From Prevotellaceae bacterium (GTDB lineage Bacteria > Bacteroidota > Bacteroidia > Bacteroidales > Bacteroidaceae): a stretch of DNA of 7,815 nucleotides. Made by a program: the position numbers and the translations under genes. Shown piece after piece: positions 1 through 7,148 of the stretch. Where the stretch lies: the NCBI GenBank assembly GCA_030536165.1, contig JAUNQM010000110.1, positions 1 to 7,815 of the forward strand. The letters run 5' to 3'. The first letter of the stretch is position 1. Every line of letters starts with the position of its first letter. The notes beneath the pieces are model-generated. The model was not told where the DNA came from, ran no database searches, and saw only the letters and a program-made list of their open reading frames with translations.

Positions 1-2
1 TG

Positions 3-66
3 TCACACCTAAGGTGTTACTACCCCTCACACCTAAGGTGTTGCAAGCAAAACACCTTAGGTGTGA
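3..66. repeat. Three-unit array of a 16-bp near-palindrome, 24-bp register
   Basis: The unit TCACACCTAAGGTGTT occurs exactly at 3-18 and 27-42, and its exact reverse complement AACACCTTAGGTGTGA occurs at 51-66. Each unit is itself a dyad (ACACCT, one central base, AGGTGT). Both spacers are 8 bases (19-26 and 43-50) with different sequences, so the three units sit at an even 24-base period. Copies 2 and 3 can fold into a 16-bp hairpin with an 8-base loop. Copy 1 can instead pair with copy 3. Neither strand shows a T-run directly after the hairpin, so it is not a standard intrinsic terminator. The array begins 3 bases from the window edge and may continue to the left. Its function is unknown; a protein-binding array or a dispersed intergenic repeat are both possible. 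Confidence 0.85.
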
Positions 67-195
67 AAAGAAGTGATAGTCGTTAGCCTCTTTTGTTATG
101 TAAAACTCTTGTTGTCCAGCAAAAGTCGGGCTGAAGTCGCTCTATCTCATAGGCTGTTTGTCTGTGTTCTTTTCTTGTTCATTATCAATGGTATG

Positions 196-235
196 AAACA
201 CAAAAGCCTCGCATTGCTGCGAGGCTTTTGTGTTT
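196..235 (-). terminator. Strong intrinsic terminator after the susD-like gene (probably bidirectional)
   Basis: The arm AAACACAAAAGCCTCGCA (196-213) pairs perfectly over 18 bp with 218-235, around the loop TTGC. Read on the minus strand, the GC-rich core is followed by TTTTGTGTTT, a usable U-rich tail, and the hairpin lies 15 bases past the stop codon of the SusD-like gene. The stem is symmetric with A/T arms, so it can also end transcripts arriving on the plus strand from the left. Bases 67-195 between the repeat array and this hairpin show no convincing gene or promoter. Confidence 0.9.
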
Positions 236-250
236 GAGTATATGGTTGGA

Positions 251-2350
251 TTAATAACCAGCATTCTGCCATGCCTTCTTGTCTGCATCACTCAGGTTCT
301 GACCATTGTCATACTTGAGCTGGTCGATGAATGTCTGAGGGATTGGACGGAGGTTGTGCTTGTCTGCAACGTTAGCTGCTGCTTCTGGGTTGAATGCCTT
401 GGCACGCTTAACGAGAAGCTTGCAACGGCTGAGTTCTTCCCAACGGTTCCATTCTCCAAGAAGCTCACGTGTGCGTTCGTTCATAATGAAGTTAATCATA
501 CGATCCTTGTCGCCACTGCATCCGAGCAGGTTGAGAATATACTCATCTTCAGCTGGGAGATTAGTGTAAGATGCAATCTGGAGGTTAGAAGCTGCTGTAG
601 TAGGCGCAATACGTGTTGAGATGTAGTAAGTGTTGTGCCAGATATTTGACCACTTAGCAACCTGACGGTTAGAAACCTTTGTGCCTGAAGCGTCCTTGCA
701 TTTACCAAGAGATGCGTCTGCTGTACTGTTGTCTTCGTCGCCACCGAATTCCTTGAGGAATGCCTGTGATGCGTCCTTGTAGCTATCGCGAGCCTCACCG
801 TCCTTCCACTGAGCACGTGCACGGAGGGTGTTGATGGTAGTGATTGCTTCAGCGTATTTGCCGAGACGTACCTGAGCTTCAGCCTTGATAAGAACAGTCT
901 CACCTGTACGTGCCATAATGACATCACGGTGTGCATCGTTCTTCTCACCTGTACGTGAACCGTCGTCAGTCTTGTTGATACCGCAGAAGAAGTTTGAAGT
1001 CTTAGGGTCACCGCTTACACCATAGTCGCGTCCTACATACTTGCCGTTCAAGTAGAGAGGCATTACGTTAGGAACCCACTTGCCAGTCTCTGGGTTAACG
1101 AATGTGTGGTTAACAGCACCACGTCCGTAAGTTCCGTAAGTAGCATCAGTGATGTCGCTGTTGCGGTTGTTGAGGATGAACATGATACCAGCCTGTCCAA
1201 GTTCAGGTTCTGCACCTGCAGGACAACCTACAGACTGCATAGCTGTAGGGGCAGTATAGTTGTTGTATCCATAGATAGTCTTGAAAGTCTTCCACATACG
1301 TGAGTCGTTCACGTTGTCGAATACTTCGTAAGCATACTCGTTAGGACGGCAACGCTGGAAGTCCATACCACCGATGTACTGACCACGCTGAACATAACCT
1401 GCTGAGAAGTTAGAGAACTGTGGGTTGAAGTAGTTATAGGTACGGTTACCGAAACGTCCCTTGTCAGTGTCTGTAGAGTGCTGTGCTGCCATGAGGATTT
1501 CAGGGTTGCTCTCTTGTGCGCAGTCAATACCAGTCCAGTTGTTGAAGAGGTCGTTGTAGTCTGCAGCAAGTGGGTGAGCAGCGATAACCTCGTTGCAAAG
1601 TGAGATTACCTTGTTGAGGTCAGTAGCAGCATCATAGTTCTTGCTAAAAGCTTCGCAACGCTCTGACTGGCGATAAAGCAATGCCTTTGCAAGGAAGTGA
1701 GCAGCAGTATATTTGTTCCAACCGCCTACACCGCGTGGGCTTGTTGCTGGGAGGAGTGCATAAGCCTGCTCGAAGTCGCTGATTACAGAGTTGAGAGTCT
1801 CTTCCTCTGTTGCGCGAGTGAATGTGCGTACAACGCCTTCAACTGGTTCGAGCTGAAGAACAACGCCACCATACTGTGCAAACAAACGATAGTAGTTGTA
1901 GCCACGGAGGAAGTAACCTTCACCGCGTTCCATATCAGAAGCTGCCTTCTGGATAACCATGTTTGCAGTAGAGATACCGTAATACATCTGATCCCAAAGT
2001 CCAGATACAGGAGGGCAGTTGTTGTTGGCAGCACCGAGAGCTGTCGTACAGTCTAATGGGTTAAGACGGTTGTCGTAAGAGTTCCAAGGCTCTGCAGTGA
2101 GGTCGGCTGCACTTGTGAATTCATCGCATCCATAGAGAGTGATACCGTAAGCCCATTCGTAACCGAAGTGCCAACGTATGTTTGCATAAAGTGCGGTAGC
2201 GAGATCCTCTACACCCTGCTCAGTCTCAAAATAATCTGTACTATAGTTCTGCTTGTTTTCTTCCTCAAGGAAGCTGTCGCCACAAGATGAAACCGCCATA
2301 CCTGAGAGCAGCAGGGCTATAATAGCTATATTATTAATGTACTTTTTCAT
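251..2350 (-). CDS. RagB/SusD family nutrient-uptake outer membrane lipoprotein
   Basis: This is a 699-residue SusD-like surface lipoprotein that should bind an extracellular ligand and act as the lid of the adjacent SusC barrel. The N-terminus is a lipoprotein signal: MKKY, a hydrophobic run to about residue 20, then VSSC with the lipidated cysteine at 23, followed by GDSFLEEE, the usual acidic start of mature SusD proteins. Family marks include GEGYFLRGYNYYRLFAQYGG at 144-163 (the conserved helical TPR-like core), RTGETVLIKAEAQ at 481-493 with the following helical repeat, NERTRELLGEWNRWEEL at 624-640, RPIPQTF at 668-674 and the C-terminal WQNAGY. It is clearly longer than SusD itself (about 550 residues), and the extra length lies between the conserved N- and C-terminal parts. 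The mature protein has 12 cysteines besides the lipidated one, which is many for a surface protein. It lies 54 bases downstream of the SusC-like gene with no promoter box between, so the two are probably co-transcribed. The family call is firm; the ligand (glycan, glycopeptide or other) is unknown. Confidence 0.95.
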   Translation of the reverse strand: MKKYINNIAIIALLLSGMAVSSCGDSFLEEENKQNYSTDYFETEQGVEDLATALYANIRWHFGYEWAYGITLYGCDEFTSAADLTAEPWNSYDNRLNPLDCTTALGAANNNCPPVSGLWDQMYYGISTANMVIQKAASDMERGEGYFLRGYNYYRLFAQYGGVVLQLEPVEGVVRTFTRATEEETLNSVISDFEQAYALLPATSPRGVGGWNKYTAAHFLAKALLYRQSERCEAFSKNYDAATDLNKVISLCNEVIAAHPLAADYNDLFNNWTGIDCAQESNPEILMAAQHSTDTDKGRFGNRTYNYFNPQFSNFSAGYVQRGQYIGGMDFQRCRPNEYAYEVFDNVNDSRMWKTFKTIYGYNNYTAPTAMQSVGCPAGAEPELGQAGIMFILNNRNSDITDATYGTYGRGAVNHTFVNPETGKWVPNVMPLYLNGKYVGRDYGVSGDPKTSNFFCGINKTDDGSRTGEKNDAHRDVIMARTGETVLIKAEAQVRLGKYAEAITTINTLRARAQWKDGEARDSYKDASQAFLKEFGGDEDNSTADASLGKCKDASGTKVSNRQVAKWSNIWHNTYYISTRIAPTTAASNLQIASYTNLPAEDEYILNLLGCSGDKDRMINFIMNERTRELLGEWNRWEELSRCKLLVKRAKAFNPEAAANVADKHNLRPIPQTFIDQLKYDNGQNLSDADKKAWQNAGY

Positions 2351-2404
2351 AATGTTTCTATTTTATAATGTCAATCTATACTTTCAATAATATATTTGAT
2401 TTAA

Positions 2405-5400
2405 TTAGAAACCTACCTGCAAGCCAACAGTAAATCCGCGGTTGTAGTAAGTAGAACCTAAGTCAAGATCAAGGAAGTCAATTGAAGAATAGATGTTTCC
2501 AAGGTTCTTACCCTGAACATAAATTTTCATGTTGCTGATGCCAATGTTGTTGCAAACAGTCTTTGGCAAGTTATAACCGAGTGAGAGGTTGCGGAGCTTG
2601 ATGAATGAAGCATCCTTGTATCCGAGGAGTGAAGAATATGTGTCACCACCAGCTGTGCTATAGACTGGCTTCTGCCATTCTGCACCAGTGTTGTCTGGAC
2701 GCCAGTAGTCGATTTCACGCTGTGCGTACATACCGTACTGACCTTCACCACCTGTGTTAACCATATACTTGAAGCGACCGTAGAGTTCAACGAGGAGTTC
2801 GAAGCCCTTCCAAGAGAATGTGTTTGTCCAGCCTGCAATCCAGCGAGGGTTCTTATTGCCGAGGACAACACGGTCGTCAGCATCAATCTTGTAGTCGCCA
2901 TTCTGGTCAACAGGACGTACAGAACCTGCAGAGAAGTTGTGACCGTTTGCATTGAACTTATCCATTTCCACCTGATCGCTTTCCTGCCACAAACCAGCAT
3001 TGTCGTAGCCATACCAAATACCGACTGACTCGCCAATTATGAGAGCGTTGGCAATATCATCTTCTTTTCCGTTTGCGAGTTCTACAACTTCATCCTTTGA
3101 GAATGAGAAGTTGAGGTTAGTGTTCCACTCAAAGCCGTGAGTCTTGACTGGTGAACCATAGAGAGAAACTTCAATACCGTGGTTCTTAGTCTTTGCGCAG
3201 TTTGCCTGAGTTCTTGGGAAACCTGTAAGAGTAGGAATCACCATGTCATAAATAAGGTCGTTTGTCCTTGAAGTGTAGAAGTCGATGCTACCACCGAGTC
3301 TGCCACCGAGAACAGCAAAGTCAACACCGAAGTTCCACTGAGTTGTCTTTTCCCAGCCGAGTTCCTTGTTTGCCATGTTTACCTGGCTGCTTGTGTAGTA
3401 AGGCTCATTTGTTGCATAAGCCTGAACAGCTGTGTTTCCGAAAGGAACGAAGAATGACTGAATGTTTCCGAGTGTTCCGTAAGGTGATACAGCTGAGTTA
3501 CCTGTCGTACCAACACCAACGCGAACTTTCAACTGATGCAGCCAGTCGATGTTCTTGAAGAATTCTTCCTGGTCAGCGCGCCATGCGATTGCTGCTGATG
3601 GGAAGAAATCCCACTTGTGACCTGCTGCAAGAACTGAAGAACCATCCCAACGTCCTGAAACGGTGAGCAAGTACTTGTTCTTGTAACCATAGTTTGCACG
3701 AATCATGTAAGAAGTCATTGAAGACTCTGTGTAACCGCTGCCAAGAGATGCACCATAAGTGGTTGCATCTGTAATGTCGATAATACCGCTCTTCAGACCG
3801 TACCACAAGAAGTTCTCGTTAGGAATTGCGCTTGCTGAAGCACCGATGTTCTCGTAATTGTATTGTGATGCAGACTGCAACAGAGTGATGCCAAAACTAT
3901 GGTCGCCTACTGTCTTGTTGTAGTCAATCTGGTTGTCGAGAGTCCAAGAGATGTAGCGTGATGTGCTGTTGCTTGCATAGTTCTTACCACCTACACGGTT
4001 AGCACTTTCCTGACCAAGGAAGATACCTGTGCGGTTGTAGCGGAAGTCAGGACCGAATGCAATCTTGTAAGTCAAGCCCTGAAGTGGTGCCCAAATCTTA
4101 CCGAAGTCCATCAAGCCATAGAAGCTACCGAGAGCACGGAAGTTCTGACGGTTGTTGTTTGACTTCTTCCATTCGTCAACACAAGTATATTGGTTTACTA
4201 CAGAACCACCAGGCATGTTGATGATTTCGCCGTTTTCATCGTAAGGTACTGTGTAGCGAGGCAGAGCCTTTGCTGCACTGTAGATGTCAACAGGACCAGA
4301 ACTTGTACCAACCTGACCTGTGCGTGAGAAACCGTAGTCCTGATCAGCCCAAGAGGTGTTAATAGTGCCACCGAGTTTCAACCATGGAGTTGCCTGGATG
4401 TCGGTTGCAACATTGAAGTTGTACCGCTTGTATTCCTGTCCCTTCTGTGTTCCCTCATTGTCGAGGTAACCGAAGCTGAAGTAAGCATTCATGTTGTCCG
4501 TACCACCGCTTCCACTGATTGTGTGCTGGTGAGTGACACCTGTCTGTGTAACCATATCAGCCCAGTCTGTGTTGCCTACAAGGTCGCCGTTCCATGTGCC
4601 GTTTACCCAACCCTTGTTTACGTTAGCAAGTGCATAAGGGTCACCGCTGAAGAATGACTGGTCTTGATTGTAGTCTGGCTGGTTACCAGGAGTGTAGAGA
4701 CTTGGATTTGAGTTGTAGTAAGCCCAACGACGCCATGTGATGTAATCAGATGCTGTCATTGCAGGTGACTTATCAACGAGTTTCTCAAATGTAACGGCAC
4801 CATTGTAAGTAAGCTGCATTCTGCCTGTCTTACCACGCTTTGTGGTGATGAGGATGACACCGTTAGCACCACGAGAACCATAGATGGCTGTTGAAGAAGC
4901 GTCCTTCAACACGTCAACAGACTCGATGTCGTTAGGGTTGATTGCCTCGATACCGCCAGACTGGAGAGGAACTCCGTCAACTACATAGAGAGGACCGTTG
5001 CCTGCATTGATAGAGCGGACACCACGAACAGTGACGTTACCCAGTTCACCAGGACGTGATCCCGAAGTGATATCTACTCCTGGAATCTTGCCCTGCAATG
5101 CTTCGAAAGCATTGTTTACAGGCTTTGTAGTGAGTTCCTTCTCGCCTACATGCGACAAGGCTCCTGTTACGTCACTCTTCTTACGAGTACCGTAACCAAC
5201 TACTACTAAATCTTCCAGACCTACTGCATCTGGCTGCAAAGCGACCTTCATACCGTTCTTTGCTGTCACGGTAACAGTCTTGTAGCCAGTGTAAGATAAT
5301 CTCAACTTGTCGCCGTTGCTGGCCTTTACGTTGAAATTACCATCCATGTCTGTAATCGCACCACCATTGCCGTTTACTAAGGCAACAGTTACACCAATCA

Positions 5401-5515
5401 GGGCTTCGTTGTTTTCATCAACTACTTGTCCCTTGACTGTCTGAGCTGAAACGGCTGTTGCAAATGTAGCAAACAGCAATGCCAGCATCATACGAATAAC
5501 TTTCATTTTTGACAT
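2405..5515 (-). CDS. SusC/RagA family TonB-linked outer membrane transporter
   Basis: This 1036-residue TonB-dependent transporter should import the ligand captured by the SusD-like partner, using energy from TonB-ExbBD. Residues 1-24 are a signal peptide with a likely cleavage at AVSA|Q. Residues 27 to about 98 form the carboxypeptidase-regulatory-like domain typical of SusC proteins (VKGQVVDENNEALIGVTV, then TDMDGNFNV). The TonB-box-like segment LVVVGYGT is at 103-110, followed by the plug domain (about 113-228) with ALQGKIPGVDI, PLYVVDGVP and the SusC/RagA signature around DASSTAIYGSRGANGV (205-220). The remainder is a beta barrel ending in phenylalanine (GLQVGF), as outer-membrane barrels require. 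Length is normal and the frame is intact. The start at 5515 gives MSKMKV; the ATG three codons later (5506) would also leave a good signal peptide. The order SusC then SusD on one strand is the standard arrangement. The substrate is not deducible from sequence. Confidence 0.96.
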   Translation of the reverse strand: MSKMKVIRMMLALLFATFATAVSAQTVKGQVVDENNEALIGVTVALVNGNGGAITDMDGNFNVKASNGDKLRLSYTGYKTVTVTAKNGMKVALQPDAVGLEDLVVVGYGTRKKSDVTGALSHVGEKELTTKPVNNAFEALQGKIPGVDITSGSRPGELGNVTVRGVRSINAGNGPLYVVDGVPLQSGGIEAINPNDIESVDVLKDASSTAIYGSRGANGVILITTKRGKTGRMQLTYNGAVTFEKLVDKSPAMTASDYITWRRWAYYNSNPSLYTPGNQPDYNQDQSFFSGDPYALANVNKGWVNGTWNGDLVGNTDWADMVTQTGVTHQHTISGSGGTDNMNAYFSFGYLDNEGTQKGQEYKRYNFNVATDIQATPWLKLGGTINTSWADQDYGFSRTGQVGTSSGPVDIYSAAKALPRYTVPYDENGEIINMPGGSVVNQYTCVDEWKKSNNNRQNFRALGSFYGLMDFGKIWAPLQGLTYKIAFGPDFRYNRTGIFLGQESANRVGGKNYASNSTSRYISWTLDNQIDYNKTVGDHSFGITLLQSASQYNYENIGASASAIPNENFLWYGLKSGIIDITDATTYGASLGSGYTESSMTSYMIRANYGYKNKYLLTVSGRWDGSSVLAAGHKWDFFPSAAIAWRADQEEFFKNIDWLHQLKVRVGVGTTGNSAVSPYGTLGNIQSFFVPFGNTAVQAYATNEPYYTSSQVNMANKELGWEKTTQWNFGVDFAVLGGRLGGSIDFYTSRTNDLIYDMVIPTLTGFPRTQANCAKTKNHGIEVSLYGSPVKTHGFEWNTNLNFSFSKDEVVELANGKEDDIANALIIGESVGIWYGYDNAGLWQESDQVEMDKFNANGHNFSAGSVRPVDQNGDYKIDADDRVVLGNKNPRWIAGWTNTFSWKGFELLVELYGRFKYMVNTGGEGQYGMYAQREIDYWRPDNTGAEWQKPVYSTAGGDTYSSLLGYKDASFIKLRNLSLGYNLPKTVCNNIGISNMKIYVQGKNLGNIYSSIDFLDLDLGSTYYNRGFTVGLQVGF

Positions 5516-5603
5516 AAATTTTTTTGTTAGGTTAATATTAAAAGAAAAAATAAAAAAATGTCTATCGTATAATTGTTTTTGTTTTTAGTTCAAGATTACG
5601 ATG

Positions 5604-5636
5604 CAAAGATAGTATTTTTTATTTGAAATATACAAA
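5604..5636 (-). promoter_or_regulatory. Bacteroidetes-type promoter for the susC-susD pair
   Basis: On the minus strand the -7 box TATCTTTG (5604-5611) matches TAnnTTTG exactly, and a -33 box TTTG (5633-5636) lies 21 bases upstream. This fits the published Bacteroides consensus. It predicts a transcript start near 5598-5600 and a leader of about 83 bases before the ATG at 5515. The leader is U-rich and has a weak 6-bp dyad (TACGAT at 5597-5602 with ATCGTA at 5564-5569). A second -7-like match, TAACTTTG (5674-5681), lies further upstream but has only a poor -33 (CTTG at 5700-5703, 18 bases away). Confidence 0.75.
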
Positions 5637-5709
5637 TTTTTATTGATAAAAATCAAGAAAACTTGTTTTTTTTCAAAGTTACGCCCTATCTTAGTGCTTC
5701 AAGAATATA

Positions 5710-6018
5710 CTATTTCTTCCTTTTGTTCCATGTCCCTTGGAAGAAAGGTGGAGTGCCTTGGAGCGTGTTTGCATCGATGCGGGTGAGGGTTGCATCGACA
5801 AGTGTTGCTATCTTGATAGTTATTTCTTTGCCGTTATCTACGTAGAGGCTATGATGCTCCATGCCTTCTGGACCGATGTATCTGACAACAGAGTCGTTCA
5901 TGAAGTCAATGAAATCAAAATTAGCGTCGCCTCCTGCAAGTTCATAAAAAGCATGGTCTGGTTGATTGCAGGCGGCAAGGTGTACTATTGTTAATAATGT
6001 TAAAAAGGTCTTTTTCAT
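5710..6018 (-). CDS. Small putative lipoprotein, function unknown
   Basis: This is a 102-residue predicted lipoprotein whose family I do not recognise. The N-terminus MKKTFLTLLTIVHLAAC is a short signal with a good lipobox (LAAC, lipidated Cys17), leaving a mature chain of about 86 residues. The mature part alternates polar and hydrophobic residues (NFDFIDFMNDSVVRYIG, then HSLYVDNGKEITIKIATL), which suggests a small beta fold. It ends TPPFFQGTWNKRKK with a basic tail. I chose the ATG at 6018: an in-frame ATG at 6066 would add 16 residues before the signal peptide and would lie inside the upstream terminator-like hairpin. No TAnnTTTG box is visible just upstream, so transcription may read through from the metallopeptidase or use a non-consensus promoter. 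The gap to the SusC gene is 194 bases and holds that gene's promoter, so it is probably not in the SusCD unit. A signal peptide plus uninterrupted frame make it likely to be real. Confidence 0.75.
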   Translation of the reverse strand: MKKTFLTLLTIVHLAACNQPDHAFYELAGGDANFDFIDFMNDSVVRYIGPEGMEHHSLYVDNGKEITIKIATLVDATLTRIDANTLQGTPPFFQGTWNKRKK

Positions 6019-6041
6019 CTTTAATAATAGATTTCTTACTA

Positions 6042-6078
6042 ATAAAGCCACGTATGCACACGGCATAGGTGGCTTTAT
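6042..6078 (-). terminator. Probable terminator after the metallopeptidase gene
   Basis: ATAAAGCCAC (6042-6051) pairs with GTGGCTTTAT (6069-6078). After one G-G mismatch, TATGC pairs with GCATA around the loop ACACG. It lies about 29 bases beyond the metallopeptidase stop codon. The tail on the minus strand (TTTATTAGT) is only moderately U-rich, so termination may be partial and allow some read-through into the small lipoprotein gene. Confidence 0.65.
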
Positions 6079-6106
6079 ATATATTATAATGTGTAATCAG
6101 TCTTTT

Positions 6107-6976
6107 TTATAATTCACTTTCTGGTAACTGGAATATCTTTTGTGCATAGCTGAGGTCGCCTGTGGTCAGTCCAAGTTTCAACCATCGCATGCGCTGCTCA
6201 GATGTTCCGTGAGTGAATGAGTCAGGCACCGTGTAGCCTTGTGCCTTTTGCTGAAGGTAGTTGTCGCCTATCTTCTGCGCACAGTCGATAGCTTCTTCTA
6301 TATCACCATCTTCAAGCGAACCAAACATCTGATTGTCGTAGTACCCCCAGATACCTGCATAGAAGTCGGCAAGGAGTTCGAGACGCACGCTAATCTTGTT
6401 AGCATCCTTTTCGCTCAGTCGTGCCATCTGCTCGTGTGCTTGGTCGAGCACTCCTGTGAGGTACTGCACATGATGACCAACTTCGTGTGCAATGACGTAG
6501 GCATAGGCAAAGTCGCCGCCTGCACCGAGTTGCTGTCTCATCTGTGAGAAGAATGTGAGGTCAAGATACACTCTCTGGTCGCCTGAACAATAGAAAGGAC
6601 CGACCTGTGCCGTGGCTGCACCGCATGCTGACTGCACACTACCAGTGAAAAGCACCATGCCTGGAACGGAATATTCACGTCCGTATTTCTCGCGGAATAT
6701 CTTAGTCCATACGTCTTCAGTGCCGGCAAGTATCTGCTTTGAGAACTTTGCCAGTTCTTCCTGTTCTGGAGTTATCTCCTGCTCTGTAGCGCCTCCGTTA
6801 GTGAGAATATCAAGTCCGCCTGCTTGCTGCAAAGCATCAAGAGGATTGCCTCCCATCATCCATGCAATCAGTGCTGCAATAACAATACCTCCGAGTCCCA
6901 TACCGGCTTTCGTGCCACCGCCCATGCGTCGGCGGTCATCCACATTCGTGCTTTCGCGTCTTCCGTCTAATTTCAT
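6107..6976 (-). CDS. Neutral zinc metallopeptidase, YpfJ family (membrane-anchored)
   Basis: This 289-residue protein belongs to the putative neutral zinc metallopeptidase family of E. coli YpfJ. The start MKLDGRRESTNVDDRRRMGG is the family's usual N-terminus (GRRES-NV-DRR). A single membrane segment follows at about residues 27-41 (GLGGIVIAALIAWMM), so the catalytic part is probably outside the cytoplasm. The zinc site is HEVGH at 164-168 within AYVIAHEVGHHVQ, and RLELLADFYAG at 198-208 supplies the likely third ligand region. SACGA and FYCSGDQRVYLDL (cysteines at 118 and 130) are also family-typical. The frame extends 30 codons upstream to 7066, but that stretch spans the promoter boxes and does not resemble the family, so 6976 is preferred. 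Length is normal. The physiological substrate of this family is not established. It has its own promoter and faces a Crp/Fnr regulator divergently. Confidence 0.93.
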   Translation of the reverse strand: MKLDGRRESTNVDDRRRMGGGTKAGMGLGGIVIAALIAWMMGGNPLDALQQAGGLDILTNGGATEQEITPEQEELAKFSKQILAGTEDVWTKIFREKYGREYSVPGMVLFTGSVQSACGAATAQVGPFYCSGDQRVYLDLTFFSQMRQQLGAGGDFAYAYVIAHEVGHHVQYLTGVLDQAHEQMARLSEKDANKISVRLELLADFYAGIWGYYDNQMFGSLEDGDIEEAIDCAQKIGDNYLQQKAQGYTVPDSFTHGTSEQRMRWLKLGLTTGDLSYAQKIFQLPESEL

Positions 6977-7006
6977 GTCTATTTTAGTTTTTTGTGTAAA
7001 TCTCTG

Positions 7007-7037
7007 CAAAGATAGTGCAAGTTGAGCGAAATACAAA
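7007..7037 (-). promoter_or_regulatory. Bacteroidetes-type promoter for the metallopeptidase gene
   Basis: On the minus strand the -7 box TATCTTTG (7007-7014) is identical to the one before the SusC gene, and a -33 TTTG (7034-7037) lies 19 bases upstream. The predicted transcript start is near 7001-7003, about 25 bases before the ATG at 6976. This also rules against the longer reading frame that starts at 7066. Confidence 0.8.
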
Positions 7038-7080
7038 ATAAAACATGAAAAAACTTCCATCTTCAAAGCTCAACGTATGA

Positions 7081-7109
7081 ATTGTACATTGTAAATGGAA
7101 ATTGTACAT
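7081..7109. promoter_or_regulatory. Possible operator: repeated ATTGTACAT motif between divergent promoters
   Basis: ATTGTACAT occurs exactly at 7081-7089 and 7101-7109, 20 bases apart, and a one-mismatch copy ATTGTAAAT lies at 7088-7096. Each exact copy contains the palindrome TGTACA. The cluster sits between the -33 boxes of the two divergent promoters (7034-7037 and 7117-7120) and ends 7 bases before the rightward one. This placement suits a regulator site, perhaps for the adjacent Crp/Fnr protein itself. That link is inference; the binding site of this protein is not known. Confidence 0.4.
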
Positions 7110-7116
7110 GGAATAT

Positions 7117-7148
7117 TTTGTTTATTTCCTATATTATGTATAACTTTG
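7117..7148 (+). promoter_or_regulatory. Bacteroidetes-type promoter for the Crp/Fnr-family gene
   Basis: A -33 TTTG (7117-7120) and a -7 TAACTTTG (7141-7148) are separated by 20 bases, a full match to the consensus. The predicted transcript start is near 7152. The upstream in-frame ATG at 7136 would lie before that point, so if this promoter is the one used, translation must begin further downstream. Confidence 0.7.

Noticed and set aside
1..66. A CRISPR array
   Set aside because: There are only three 16-base units with 8-base spacers, one unit is inverted and the units are near-palindromes. CRISPR repeats and spacers are much longer and all in one orientation.
230..619. A 129-codon plus-strand frame opposite the end of the SusD-like gene
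   Set aside because: It starts inside the terminator hairpin and is antisense to the conserved C-terminal SusD motifs, so it is a shadow of that gene.
496..1011. A 171-codon open frame on the minus strand inside the SusD-like gene
   Set aside because: It overlaps the SusD frame on the same strand, its composition is skewed (Thr, Ser, Val, Arg), and it has no recognisable motif. The SusD frame has strong family motifs throughout.
2527..3036. A 169-codon minus-strand frame inside the SusC-like gene
   Set aside because: It is out of frame within an intact, well-conserved transporter and has no signal, domain or start context.
5653..5672. A plus-strand terminator (CAAG-AAAA-CTTG followed by a T-run)
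   Set aside because: The stem is only 4 bp with no GC-rich core, and no plus-strand gene lies to its left that would need it.
6019..6066. A 16-residue N-terminal extension of the small lipoprotein (start at 6066)
   Set aside because: It would place residues before a complete lipoprotein signal peptide, and it overlaps the terminator-like hairpin at 6042-6078.
6977..7066. A 30-residue N-terminal extension of the metallopeptidase
   Set aside because: It runs across the predicted promoter, and the family normally begins at the GRRES segment just after the ATG at 6976.
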